From: Debaryomyces hansenii CBS767
Lineage: Eukaryota > Ascomycota > Pichiomycetes > Serinales > Debaryomycetaceae
NCBI RefSeq assembly: GCF_000006445.2
Contig: NC_006045.2
Coordinates: 1,116,001-1,180,000, forward strand
Length of the DNA: 64,000 nt
Direction of reading: 5' to 3'
Made by a program: the position numbers and the translations under genes. Within the stretch, counting starts at the first letter, position 1. The number at the start of each line of letters is the position of its first letter. A model generated the notes under the pieces. It did no database searches. It saw only the letters and a list, made by a program, of their open reading frames with translations, and had not been told where the DNA came from. This document shows positions 31,743-42,800 of the stretch, in pieces.

Positions 31743-34595
31743 TTAAGCTTCAACTCCTTCAAAAGAGACTTTTTCTTGGTTTTGTAATGCTTTTAAAGTT
31801 CTCCATTTTTCTCTGTCATATTCCCCAATTACGGCACTTGGAACAGAACTAACTCTTGATCGCTCTGAACTATGAGCAGTATCCAAATCCCAGAAACTCA
31901 ATGCGTTTTCATTAGCATATATCAGACATCCATCATTATTATTATTATTAAACAATTTATTTTGGGAGGCTGGTTTTGAACATTCTGCAAAAGAAGGTTC
32001 TACGGGGCTTGGTGTCTGAAACTTGCTAGGTGATCTAAGGAGGGCCTTGAAGGTTTTTTTGGGGGAACTCGATTTGGACGATTTACTGGAGTACATAGAA
32101 AACTGGTTTGACACCACAGAACTTGTATGCTTGTGATAGGAATTAATATTGGGATCTTTCAATGAACTCAAATCGACACTATACCTAGTGTTTGGCTTTC
32201 GTTTAAAAATGACATTTAGACGTTTCGGACTCTCTTGGAAAAACTTCTTTATTGGAGAAGAACTTGCGGTTAAAGAAACGTTACGTTCTGGGGGCGTGTT
32301 AATGTGACGTAATGTGTTTTCCAGAGATTTGATGGACAAACTCTTTGATTCTTGTGAAGCACTATACACACAGTCTAACCCAGGATACGGCTCTCTATAT
32401 GTGTGTAATGATGGAGCACTCGAAGACCTATTCAAAGAAGTAAACGAGTAGTCAGGCTCTACCTCTTTAGTACTACCTGTAGCACTATGTAGATCACTCA
32501 AGTTGTCGATATTATCTAGGCGATATTCTAAAGGTGGTAATAAATCCATATCAGCAGGTATCACTGAATCACTGTCGGTGCTCATAGATTTCAAATTGTG
32601 ATCACTTACTAACCTTGTGATACCAGCAATATTCAAGTTCGCACCAGATCTAGTTCTATGTTCATTCCATTTTATTGAATTACTATCCCAATCCTTCAAG
32701 GATATATGGTTCATAGAACTTGAAGTCCCGTTTTCTTTTCCCTCCTGCTTCCACATAAAATTCGAAGTGGAACTGGATTTTGGAATTTTCTCTAGACCAT
32801 TAAGGGCTTTATAGTAATCCTCAGGTAACTGTTCTTCTACTTTTTGTTGACCCGATTGAGCAAAGGTTTGCTTTTCAAAATTAAGATCGTTAAATTGATA
32901 GGTACCTTTTTTCTTCGGAGTCTTTTTGAAGATTTCAGATGGTTCTTCAATAACTGCTGTATCTTGGTCGAAACCTCTAAATTTATCCTGGTCTATAGGC
33001 TCATCAAATTCAGATATGAAAGGTAAGTTCAAATAATCTGGACTATCATCAGATTCTGTTATTTCTCCAATGTTGGATTTTTCAGCCTCACTCAGATCAC
33101 CCTCGCCCACAGGACTCAAATCTGATCCAACATCTCTTTGCAAATTGGAGGAATGTTTAGGACTACCTTTCTGACTGAAAGGACTCTTATTCTGTTCTTC
33201 AGTCTGTTTACCCTGTATTTCTTGTTGTCTTCTTAATTCCATAATAGGACTTTCACCACTTCTTAAAACCGCCGGTAACAAGGATTCATTAACATTTCTA
33301 AGAAATATTTTTTCATCATGTATTGACTTTCGTCTTTGATCTACATTTGACTTTCTAGACTTACCACCACCAATAGAACTAGCTGATTTAGATCTCTTTA
33401 CGATATTTTTATTACCAACAACTTTAATATTATGTTCCCCTTGGGGAATATCATTACAGTTTGACTCTATCAATGAAACTCGTCTATGCTTGTTAGTGCT
33501 CGATTCATAACTGTTAATACCAGCGCTCTGGTCATAGACGTAATTCACTGGGGTGGCTTGCGAACAGTTCTGATTCAATTTTTTTATATCAGAATGGTTC
33601 AAATCTGGAATAGCTTCGAACCTAGGTTTCTTATTATTGATGTTTATATTATTATCAAGGTTGGCTGTCTTTATAAAGTTTGGAACGCTCTTTGATTGTT
33701 TCAAATCGGGTATCACATTTGGATTCTCGTTCACAAGTTTGTTACTTGAATCTATTGCCCTTGTATTCATCCTAAATAAGCCAAAATTTGTTCTTTTGGA
33801 AAACGATTTTGTCGGTGTTTCAGGCGTGGGAATATTAGTTAAATCGGTTGAAAGTTTTATTGAATGTAAGTTTGCATTGGAATCCATCCAATTCTTGTTT
33901 GTATAGTACAGATAATCTGATGCTTCGTCAGTTGGAGTATAGTTCATGATATATGCTAGGTCATTGTCGGCGTTGATATTATTGATTGTAGTCTTAACCA
34001 CAGTATCGTACATTGGGCCTTCAACCAAAGTTTGATCCGAGATCTTTTTTGATACTTGTTGGTATTGCGTGACATTTAAATGTTGCGATGAATTATCTTT
34101 CTCAATAGGATATGTCCCACTGGTTGGGGAACCACAAGAAGTGTCAGACAGAGAAACCGTATCTTTCTCCAAGTCGACGTCTTCTATTTCATCAGGACCA
34201 CTTTGTAAAAATACAACGAAGAGTAAAGTTATGGAAATAGCCATGAGAAATACATCTATAATGAATAATGTCGGCACTGCCACCTCCCACCCTTTGAATC
34301 CTTTTGAAAAATCAAAATGATTATGAATAATGTTAATGCAGAATACGATACCTGTGACAATCTGAAAAATGTAGGCCACTAATTGTAAGATGAAAAAAAT
34401 AGGGGTTAAGTTCAGTCTGAACAACATCTGGATAACCAATAAACCACCACTTATAAAACCTCCGATTATAAATAAAAGCAATGCAATAGCCATGTTCTGG
34501 CTTGTTAAAATGGCTATTCCAAGTGATGATGTTGTTATGCTCAACAACATCACTAGTAGATCAACCGGAATCGCTATTAGCATGCAATCCACCAT
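31743..34595 (-). CDS. Unassigned protein: four membrane spans plus a long disordered cytosolic tail
   Basis: 950 aa. The first 130 residues form four hydrophobic helices (about 8-30, 33-57, 62-88, 103-128) with short loops. The remaining 820 residues are Ser/Asn/Lys-rich and appear mostly unstructured. The tail has many S/T-P sites (PTPETPTKSF, SPKKTFKALLRSPSKFQTPSP), suggesting phosphorylation or scaffolding at a membrane, and homopolymeric Asn near the C-terminus. The C-terminal 30 residues (EYDREKWRTLKALQNQEKVSFEG) look more ordered and could be a binding peptide. I do not recognise the family. The start is a clear ATG and the frame is long, so the gene is real. It is tandem with MTR4. 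Confidence 0.8.
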   Translation of the reverse strand: MVDCMLIAIPVDLLVMLLSITTSSLGIAILTSQNMAIALLLFIIGGFISGGLLVIQMLFRLNLTPIFFILQLVAYIFQIVTGIVFCINIIHNHFDFSKGFKGWEVAVPTLFIIDVFLMAISITLLFVVFLQSGPDEIEDVDLEKDTVSLSDTSCGSPTSGTYPIEKDNSSQHLNVTQYQQVSKKISDQTLVEGPMYDTVVKTTINNINADNDLAYIMNYTPTDEASDYLYYTNKNWMDSNANLHSIKLSTDLTNIPTPETPTKSFSKRTNFGLFRMNTRAIDSSNKLVNENPNVIPDLKQSKSVPNFIKTANLDNNININNKKPRFEAIPDLNHSDIKKLNQNCSQATPVNYVYDQSAGINSYESSTNKHRRVSLIESNCNDIPQGEHNIKVVGNKNIVKRSKSASSIGGGKSRKSNVDQRRKSIHDEKIFLRNVNESLLPAVLRSGESPIMELRRQQEIQGKQTEEQNKSPFSQKGSPKHSSNLQRDVGSDLSPVGEGDLSEAEKSNIGEITESDDSPDYLNLPFISEFDEPIDQDKFRGFDQDTAVIEEPSEIFKKTPKKKGTYQFNDLNFEKQTFAQSGQQKVEEQLPEDYYKALNGLEKIPKSSSTSNFMWKQEGKENGTSSSMNHISLKDWDSNSIKWNEHRTRSGANLNIAGITRLVSDHNLKSMSTDSDSVIPADMDLLPPLEYRLDNIDNLSDLHSATGSTKEVEPDYSFTSLNRSSSAPSLHTYREPYPGLDCVYSASQESKSLSIKSLENTLRHINTPPERNVSLTASSSPIKKFFQESPKRLNVIFKRKPNTRYSVDLSSLKDPNINSYHKHTSSVVSNQFSMYSSKSSKSSSPKKTFKALLRSPSKFQTPSPVEPSFAECSKPASQNKLFNNNNNDGCLIYANENALSFWDLDTAHSSERSRVSSVPSAVIGEYDREKWRTLKALQNQEKVSFEGVEA

Positions 34596-35189
34596 TTTAT
34601 GAAATTATGAATGAGCGTTAGTACCTCTTGTTTTCTGAAGAAAATCAACCGTGAGTGTAGTTAGTTGGATGGGTATTTATGAATTAAAAAGATCTTTGTA
34701 ATGAATCGACGATAATGTTGTTCCACTAATTATTGTCCTTGTTAACTGAATATTGCCGGGCGGCCTGTATATTGTTTTATTTAAACATAATCATCGATGA
34801 ATGGTTTATGTACTGGAAGCATCTTATTTTTGATGTATATAGTCTTAACCAATTAGTTAATATTATTGATACTTTGTTTATAAATTTCCTATTTAAGAAC
34901 ATGTTGCGAAATTTTTGTATCGTGGATCGTCTCAATTGAGATTTAGCGACAATAGGTATCATGATCAGGATATTCCATGAGGTATTCCATTCGTGTTGAG
35001 TAGGCTACAGCAATAGTAAATAGCAATACATATATGTCGACATAAACTATTAAACGAAATCATTTAAAACAATCAAACTGATTTCAAAAACGTACAAAAA
35101 ATAATTGTTTAGAATACGATGCACTCTAATTCTAGCAAATTAACATCGGATAAATCACATGGATTCGGGTATCGTGATGCTATCACAGA
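34596..35189. other. Intergenic region, unassigned membrane protein to PRC1
   Basis: Roughly 590 bp, AT-rich, upstream of the membrane-protein gene and downstream of PRC1 (both minus). Overlapping 60-68-codon frames on opposite strands (34733-34962) show no family features and are probably chance. A direct repeat ATTCCAT occurs twice near 34970-34990. Confidence 0.4.
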
Positions 35190-36836
35190 TTAGTACTTGT
35201 AGTCACCCTTAACCCATCTGTTTACCATATCTAAAGCATTTTCAGGTTGGTCGTAAGGAACCATATGTCCCCCACCGAAAATTCTTAAAAAGGTAAAGTG
35301 CTTGTAGTTCTTAACTTCACCGGCAGTTTCTTTACCGACCTTCCATTCTCTAATAGGTTGTTCAGCAAACTTTTCTTGACCAGACCATGGTAATTTATCA
35401 GTCCAGGCTTGGTTACCTAACCAGTTACAGATGAAATCCTTATCACCAGCATAGATTAAGATAGGTAACTCTTGTTCTAACAAGTCGACGACCGCCTTAT
35501 GGTAAGGCTTCATCCAGTCACCTGCAAGCAAAAAGTTTCTGTTGATATCAAAATTACAAGATTCGTATGCGTCGACTTCTACACCTAATTTGGATTTAAC
35601 TTCATCTTGATTCAAGTATTGATCAATGTATTCCAAATCAGAGTAGCATAAACTAGAGCCTTCACACATGGTACGGATATCGTACACATTTCTGCCTGAC
35701 TTTTGGTATGGTCCCATTTGGCCGTTGTTACAATAGATGGTAGCTGGAACACAGGACCAGATAGATCCGGAGTCATAACAGGATTCAATTAAGGATAAAC
35801 ATCTTGGAATGGAATCAGTCATAGATTGGCATTCACCTGGTTCCAAAACAGATGGCTCACCACCCTTACCACAAGCCATTGGTTCGTAGTACTCGTATTG
35901 GGTCAAAGGATCAGTCAAACCGTTACCAATTAAAACCGAACTCAAGTTGAATGAACGATCATCATGAGATAAAATTTCAGTGGCAAAGACTGGAATATAG
36001 TGACCAGCATACGATTCACCGGCAATGTGGAAATCTGGTTTCTTGTACTCAGGGAATTGCTTGAAGAACAATTCTAAGAAGGCATAAACATCCTTTCCGG
36101 CAGCAATGGTGTTTGTGATAGAATCAGACGAGTAAGAAAATCCAACATTAACCGGTTGGTCTAAAAAGATAATCGATGCGTTATTGTTCCAACTATGAGG
36201 GTTACGAATAGGCTTTAAGTCGGCACCAATGGACGATGGGCCCAATTCGAAAAACAAACCTGTCAACGACGAACAACCTGGACCACCATTCAACCAAAGA
36301 ATAACTGGGTCATTCTTAGGGTCGTTTCTCGATTCGAAAAACCAGTAGAAAAAGTGCTTGTCTTCGTCCTTGACATCCAAATAACCAGTATATTGCTTGA
36401 CGTCATCAATTCCCAAATCCTTTGGAGTCGACTTAACTCTCAATTTGTGGTTTGGAACCTTAGCATCCTCAACGTGGAAGTTAAACATATCCGACGACTT
36501 AGGTGTAACAGTCTTTGGATTGGTCTTAAAGTTCATCTTGCCAACAGTGTCTGGAAATTGAAGCATCATTTCCAGCCATATTTGCTTGGTATTCTTAGGA
36601 ATCTCCGATAATGGCTCATTCAAGTACTTAGCAATAGACTCAATGACATTGTTCTTACCAATATCGAAATTATCGACGAAATTGCTGTATTGCGATTGAA
36701 CCTTGTCAAAATTAAGATTAAGATGCTGTTGAACGTTATCAACGTACGGTTGGAATGTAGGAACTCTTAAACTTTCAGCGCCACCAATCACTGATGCAAT
36801 TGATGTTACTGTAGCAATTGAAACTGATAATCTCAT
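35190..36836 (-). CDS. PRC1: Vacuolar carboxypeptidase Y
   Basis: Serine carboxypeptidase (S10) of the vacuole lumen, made as a prepro-enzyme. Signal peptide about 1-22, then a propeptide of about 100 residues. The mature part begins around the [11 protein letters not shown] block. Catalytic triad: S275 in GESYAGHY, D467 in [12 protein letters not shown]524 in [11 protein letters not shown]. The oxyanion and substrate motif [10 protein letters not shown] is present, as are many Cys for disulphides. No exact QRPL vacuolar sorting box is visible in the propeptide; sorting signals in this lineage may differ. 548 aa (yeast 532). Its promoter holds four GATAA motifs. Confidence 0.95.
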   Translation of the reverse strand: MRLSVSIATVTSIASVIGGAESLRVPTFQPYVDNVQQHLNLNFDKVQSQYSNFVDNFDIGKNNVIESIAKYLNEPLSEIPKNTKQIWLEMMLQFPDTVGKMNFKTNPKTVTPKSSDMFNFHVEDAKVPNHKLRVKSTPKDLGIDDVKQYTGYLDVKDEDKHFFYWFFESRNDPKNDPVILWLNGGPGCSSLTGLFFELGPSSIGADLKPIRNPHSWNNNASIIFLDQPVNVGFSYSSDSITNTIAAGKDVYAFLELFFKQFPEYKKPDFHIAGESYAGHYIPVFATEILSHDDRSFNLSSVLIGNGLTDPLTQYEYYEPMACGKGGEPSVLEPGECQSMTDSIPRCLSLIESCYDSGSIWSCVPATIYCNNGQMGPYQKSGRNVYDIRTMCEGSSLCYSDLEYIDQYLNQDEVKSKLGVEVDAYESCNFDINRNFLLAGDWMKPYHKAVVDLLEQELPILIYAGDKDFICNWLGNQAWTDKLPWSGQEKFAEQPIREWKVGKETAGEVKNYKHFTFLRIFGGGHMVPYDQPENALDMVNRWVKGDYKY

Positions 36837-36852
36837 AGTATCTAATCGAGTA

Positions 36853-36910
36853 TTATCAATATCAACTTAGTATGTTTGATAAAAAGACCATTCAAATGAT
36901 AAGGGTTATC
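36853..36910. promoter_or_regulatory. GATAA cluster between PRC1 and the kinase gene
   Basis: Four GATAA cores in 58 bp: TTATC 36853-36857, GATAA 36878-36882, and an inverted pair GATAAGGGTTATC at 36898-36910. They are within 75 bp of the PRC1 ATG. In yeasts such clusters bind GATA factors (Gln3/Gat1 type) in nitrogen regulation, which would suit a vacuolar protease. Function is inferred. Confidence 0.45.
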
Positions 36911-37035
36911 CCTATTATTGCCTTTTGATGGTACGGTGATTACATAATCCAATCTTGTGACCTCAATATCACAAAAATGCCTAAGATGGCTTGCTTAGAG
37001 GTTATTAGGCCAGCATTACCAGCTAAACGCAGTAT

Positions 37036-38019
37036 ATGGAGGATTTAGGCCGTCGGAAGCATGGAGAAATGACCACAGGAAAGGGTAGACTTAAAATTTC
37101 CTGGCGAGATGAGAAAGTCGAAAAGATAGGTGAGGGCGTTTCCGGATATATCGATCTTTACCAATCAAGACTGACGCTGGATAGATATGTAGTGAAAACG
37201 TACCATTGTCGAGAGAAATACGAGACTAAGGTCGAATACCAGAAACGAGTACTACATGAGTACAATATTCTTCGAGGGTTGCAAAATGGGCACGTTATTG
37301 AGGTGTATAAGGAAGAGGTGTCGTGGTTTGGGGCCACCGTGAGAATATACATGGAAGCAGGTACCGCTGACTTGTATAAAATTCTCAAAGACAAGAAGTC
37401 GGAGGCGAGAAATACGAAGGAAATGTTATGTTTGTGGAAACAATTATGCTACGGAATCGATTATTTGCACAATACTGCTAAGATATGTCATCGTGACTTG
37501 AAGCTCAATAACTTGGTGCTTGATTCGCACACAGGTATGTTGAAGATGATCGATCTAGCTACTGCGTTCGAGTTTTCTAGGGATCCGGACACAGGCGCGT
37601 ACGGCGACCGGGAATATGAAGCCATCGGTCTTGTGGGGTCTAATAGCTACATGGCACCCGAGACCGTGCAGCAGTTTCACTATGACGGAAAGAAGGCCGA
37701 TATATGGTCGGTGGGGATCATCTTATTTTACATGCTCAACGCAAAATTCCCGTGGAAGTCTGCAAGGTTAACTGATCGCAAATATGTGGCCTATTGTAAT
37801 CACGATGGCACCAAGAATGCTACCGAACTGGGGTTTGCAACTATTTCTCAATACTTACCGCCAGAGTCTCACGATTTGGTGGGCAGAATTCTTGAGGCTA
37901 AACCACAGGAGCGGGCAAGTATTAGTGATTGTTTAAAAGATGAATGGTTCAATAAACTAGGTGTTTGTGATGATTCAACCTGTGGCCTCGATCATACTAT
38001 ACTAGCTCAGGGTGTTTAG
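37036..38019 (+). CDS. Ser/Thr protein kinase, fungal Npr1/Hal5-like group, with DLA instead of DFG
   Basis: A 327 aa protein that is almost only a kinase domain. Gly loop IGEGVSGYI near residue 32, ATP-anchoring Lys in YVVKTY (K54), catalytic loop HRDLKLNN (152-159), then IDLATAF where most kinases have DFG (D173, L174, A175), then SYMAPE, DIWSVGIILFYML and a C-lobe Arg in QERASISD. The overall look, with HRDLKLNNLVLD and a C-terminal Cys-containing tail, fits the fungus-specific Npr1/Hal5/Sat4 group that controls nutrient and ion transporters. Most members carry long N-terminal extensions, absent here. The G-to-A change at the DFG glycine occurs in some active kinases. Two CTG codons (46 and 48) would be Ser in a CUG-Ser yeast. 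Confidence 0.75.
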   Translation: MEDLGRRKHGEMTTGKGRLKISWRDEKVEKIGEGVSGYIDLYQSRLTLDRYVVKTYHCREKYETKVEYQKRVLHEYNILRGLQNGHVIEVYKEEVSWFGATVRIYMEAGTADLYKILKDKKSEARNTKEMLCLWKQLCYGIDYLHNTAKICHRDLKLNNLVLDSHTGMLKMIDLATAFEFSRDPDTGAYGDREYEAIGLVGSNSYMAPETVQQFHYDGKKADIWSVGIILFYMLNAKFPWKSARLTDRKYVAYCNHDGTKNATELGFATISQYLPPESHDLVGRILEAKPQERASISDCLKDEWFNKLGVCDDSTCGLDHTILAQGV

Positions 38020-38072
38020 ACGCTCGAAAAATGCGACTCGGGATCGAGCATTTATTGACCCCGAAACGATAA

Positions 38073-38140
38073 GGAGTCAGAGTGATCACGAGACGTGACT
38101 CCGAATTTTCACTCACCATTCTGTCGACTCATCTATATAA
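38073..38140 (+). promoter_or_regulatory. SHM1 promoter: inverted TGACTC elements and TATA
   Basis: GGAGTCA (38073-38079) and TGACTCC (38096-38102) form a perfect 7-bp inverted repeat, each arm carrying the TGACTC core recognised by Gcn4. A further GACTCAT is at 38126-38132 and TATATAA at 38134-38140, about 65 bp before the SHM1 ATG. Amino-acid starvation control of one-carbon metabolism would make sense; this is inference from motifs. Confidence 0.45.
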
Positions 38141-38203
38141 GTTCGGAGCTGGTATGGATTTTGAGGTGCAATACATTAATTGATCAACGCAATAACAGGT
38201 ATA

Positions 38204-39684
38204 ATGATTCCAACAACCTTACGTACATTGAGAACCTCGTCTAAGAGATTGCCTGGTTCCTTTTCCAGATGCTATGCATTGTCTGCTAATGCACAATCAT
38301 TGATCTCAAAAGCTGTGAAGGACGTCGACCCAGAGATGGCCGAAATTTTACAACAAGAAAGAAACAGACAAAAAAGCTCGATTACTTTGATTCCATCGGA
38401 AAATTTCACTTCCAAGGCTGTTATGGACTTGTTAGGATCGGAGATGCAAAACAAGTACTCCGAAGTTACCCTGGTGAAAGATACTACGGTGGTAATGAAA
38501 TCATAGATAAAGCTGAGTCATTATGTCAAAAGAGAGCATTAGAAGCATTTGACTTGAACCCGGAAGAATGGGGTGTCAACGTGCAGCCATTATCCGGTGC
38601 TCCAGCTAACTTGTACGCTTACTCTGCTGTTTTGGAAGTAGGTGACAGAATCATGGGTTTGGACTTACCTCACGGAGGACATTTATCCCACGGTTACCAA
38701 ACTCCAACAACCAAAATTTCATACATCTCGAAGTATTTCCAAACCATGCCATATAGATTAAACGAAGAAACCGGTTTAATTGACTATGACACCTTAGAGG
38801 CCAATGCCATGTTATTCAGACCAAAGGTTATTGTTGCTGGTACTTCTGCATACTCTAGAATCATTGACTATAAGAGAATGAGGCAAATTGCCGACAAGGT
38901 TGGTGCCTACTTATTGAGTGATATGGCCCACATTTCCGGTTTGGTTTCTGCTGGTGTCACCGATTCACCATTCCCATTCTCCGATATTGTTACCACCACC
39001 ACTCACAAGTCCTTGAGAGGTCCAAGAGGTGCCATGATTTTCTACAGAAAGGGTGTTAGAAAGGTCACCAAGAAGGGTAAGGAAATTCTCTACGACTTAG
39101 ACAAGAAGATTAACTTCTCTGTTTTCCCAGCTCACCAAGGTGGTCCACACAATCATACCATCTCTGCTTTAGCCGTTGCTTTGAAGCAAACTTCTTACCC
39201 AGAATTCAAGGAATACCAAAAGGATGTCGTTGCCAATGCAGCCAGCTTCGCCAGCGAATTGCAATCCAAGGGTTTCACTTTAGTTTCCGGTGGTACTGAC
39301 ACCCACTTAATCTTAGTCGACTTGAGATCTAAGAACATTGACGGTGCCAGAGTTGAAGCCGTATTAGAAAGAGCTAACATTGCTGCCAACAAGAACACTG
39401 TTCCAGGTGACAAGTCCGCTTTATTCCCATCCGGTTTAAGAGTTGGTACCCCAGCTATGACCACTAGAGGCTTTGGTGCCTCTGAATTCGCAAGAGTTGC
39501 TGAATTCTTTGAAAGGGCTGTTCAGATTTCAATTGACTTGAAGGCTCAAGAACAAGGAAGCTCTTCAAAGGAATTGTTGGCCTCTTTCAAGCAATTGGCT
39601 AACAGTAGTAGTGCTGTTCAAGAATTAGCCACCGAAGTCAAGGATTGGGTTTCTACTTATCCTGTTCCAGGTGATCTTCCATAA
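38204..39684 (+). CDS. SHM1: Mitochondrial serine hydroxymethyltransferase, broken by a one-base frameshift
   Basis: PLP enzyme interconverting serine and glycine with tetrahydrofolate in the mitochondrial matrix. The N-terminal 30 residues are basic and acid-free ([18 protein letters not shown]), a good presequence. The frame from ATG 38204 reads a normal enzyme through NKYSE and then shifts at about 38465. It ends in TAG at 38504-38506. The enzyme resumes in another frame and runs to 39684, including the PLP-lysine block [13 protein letters not shown] and the correct C-terminus. One missing G after GAAG restores the family's usual [10 protein letters not shown]. Correct length would be about 493 aa (yeast 490). 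All other parts are intact and codon bias is strong, so a sequence or assembly error is likelier than decay. The TTG-initiated extension to 38180 was ignored. Confidence 0.92.
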
Positions 39685-39863
39685 ATATTAATCGATAGTA
39701 GATAGTTATTAATAATATATTATAAAACAAAATCTCGGTAGTTAGGCTTGTAAATAATTTGAGTCGATTTTTGTACATGCGCATGCGTTGGAAATTTCAA
39801 TATATTATGGAAAGAAACTAAACGCTTTAGATTTTTCGTACAAAAGAGATTCATAGGTTCTAC

Positions 39864-42800
39864 ATGACTGTATCATCGAAAGAGAAACATCCGTCGGAAG
39901 AGGCGAATGACCCGATAATAACTTCACGGTCTATTGAATCGGGTCCCAAGATGTCTAACACAATATCTTGGTCTAAAAATGGATTCATTGCCTATGCAGC
40001 TCCAGAACTTAATCCAAAGCATAACCTCAATTTAACTTACTTAGAGAATGTGGATGGGAAATCATGGCAACTAGCGAAACATCAGGGGATTAATGTTCGA
40101 CCCCTGGCTGAGAGCAATCAGACTCCAGAGTTAAGACTAGTATCGTGGAGTAATCTAAGTACTGATTTGGCAGTGGCAGATATCCATGGCAATTTCTATG
40201 TATTGCTAGCAGGTGTTGGGCTATTAGAGAACAAGGATGCTAATGGATCGACCAGTAAGAATAACGGTCTGTCTGTACCGAGTACAACAAGTTCGCCTAG
40301 TTATGAATTGACATCCTATAACCACATGGAAATGATTTACCGAGACATAATTGACCCCCAGCCAACAGGACGAATGATTTCAATGTCACAGATAGTTTCG
40401 TTCAAATGGCTCAATATATTTAAGCCTCAGATTATAAACAAGCCTGCTGTATTGACAAAAGTGGATAATAATTCTCTGTCACTGCCACCCTTTGCATACA
40501 CGTACGGCGTAGGCCAGCATCATCCTCATGGGACGTGTCATCCAATTTCTACAAAGCAAGCATGTATTGCATTAAGGCAAAATGGTGAATGTATATTGTA
40601 TTTCCAGGGTGAACATAAAGTGGAATATCATAAAATATCAATCAAATTACAATTTCTGTCAAATGCAGTAATTATTACTAAATCATCCATAGGATTCAAA
40701 AATGATAAAGACGTCATAATCTCCGCTTTTGATGCGGTTTCTAATAGTATAAAGACTTTCTTAATTTCTATTGATTGGGGATTCTTGGTCGAATCAGCTC
40801 AGAAACAGAAAGTAGATCCACATTATCATACTCCCAAAGAAGCACAGAAGGTTCCGTCATTGATCTTGAAGACATTGCATGAGATGAAGCCAATCGCTGC
40901 GAATATATGTGAACTGAATAAGGAAAGTGAAATCGGTGACGATATTATGGATATCGATAATGAAGATAATCCTAAGCCAAAAGATATTAGACTTGGGGAT
41001 ATATCTTCAATAGATATTATATCGCCAAGCTTTGATGCGGATCTGAAATTAGATATATTGATAAGCTATGCGTACGAAAATGAAGCCTCAGAAATTACAA
41101 CCACGATTTACAGATATATATTGGCTGATTCTCAGGATTTAGTGTCAGAAACGTTCGCTGATTTAGGCATGAGAAAGAATGTGTCAGCATCTCTCTCAGA
41201 CGAAATTAAAGACTATAGTTTGGTATTGCAAGACAAGTTAACAAGACCTGGTCACATACAGAGAATTGAAACAGCTGTTGCCGATTCTTTCATTGTTCTA
41301 ATATATACTCGCGGAGAAATTGATGTCATCGACAGACATAACCTACAAATAGTCAATAATCGCTCAGAGATAGAACTAAAAAATACCAAAGATGGTGACA
41401 CCCCTCTGACTGTGTCAACCATGTTTGATGTTGGCTTTAATTTTCCGATTATACCAGTTACTGACAGAAGTCCTATAGTAATTGCAGTTTCACCTAATCT
41501 AACATCCATTGCATACACTAAAATCAATAATAAAGACCAGCAATTGAATTTGCAAGTCCTTGAGAAGAATACCAACCATGGAATATCTCCAAAGGAATTG
41601 TTTGTTACTTCTGTTGGATTTGCATTCCGCCACTCATACGCATGTTATACAAACTCTAGTGCGGATGATTTGTTAGCTTTAATTCAAAGTGAAATTAAGC
41701 GAGTAAGTGGATTATTACATAAGAGTGTTTCTGACAAGAAACATAATATCGAGACTATTTTGAACAAGTTTATTGAATCCATAATTTGCGAGTCTCACAA
41801 GGCAATTAATTTCCAATTAGATGCCTTTGGGAAAGAATCTGTGGATAAATTATTGTCTAATCCTCCATTGCAAAAATTATTATCGTTACAATTGGTTCTA
41901 GGTGAATTACAAAACCACGATCATATTATCAGCGATATTGCATGGATTGTCCTAAACTTAAGAAGCACAAGTTTTGGGATAATGTTTCTGTTGTCAAGTA
42001 TTTATAGGCAGATCTCAAAAAAGAAACCAATTGATGATAGCTTACAGGATTCAATAGCTAGAGGTGAATGTATTATGTCTTTAATTGGAAATGTTAAGTG
42101 GTTGATAGATTTAATGGTATATTTCAATCAAGAACTATTGCAATTAAGTTACAGTAAGGATGACCCATCGCAAAGCAAACTTACTATGTCCAACTCTACA
42201 GTTCTTCCGGTTCTTATAAGTAAAGTACCACGGTTGTTTTTGATTTATGCTTTATCGTCTATTGGAAAAACTCACGAGATTTTAAAAAAATTAAATGAAG
42301 ATTTATCCGAATCTAATAAAGTATTTACTCCTATGAAAGAGGCATTGAATAGGTATTTCACAATATGCAACCAATCTCCATTAAATTTAGGACTATTTGA
42401 GAATTTTTTAAGAGAATGTGATGCATTCATTATAAAAGAAATAGGTCAAAAAGTAGAAGGTAAAGACAAAGGCTACGGTTTGAAGATAGAACAAAAGCTA
42501 GTGTGTCAGGGTGAAATAACAGAAGAGATACTTCCGATTGCAAAGGCTTTGATTCAGAGACATTCAGCATATGTTAATAGAGATATGAAAGTATCTGAGC
42601 TTTACTTTTATGATGTTGATTGGATTGATATTGGTATATATAAGTTGAATTCAAATTACCCCGAAGCAAAATTCCCATCTGATCAATATCCGGTAATCCA
42701 TAAATATCCAAACACATTGAAACAAGTAGTACCAAGGTTAAGATTTTCTGATAAGGAATGCATTGATGCGTTGAGAAAAATAGTTATTTCTGTTGATTTC

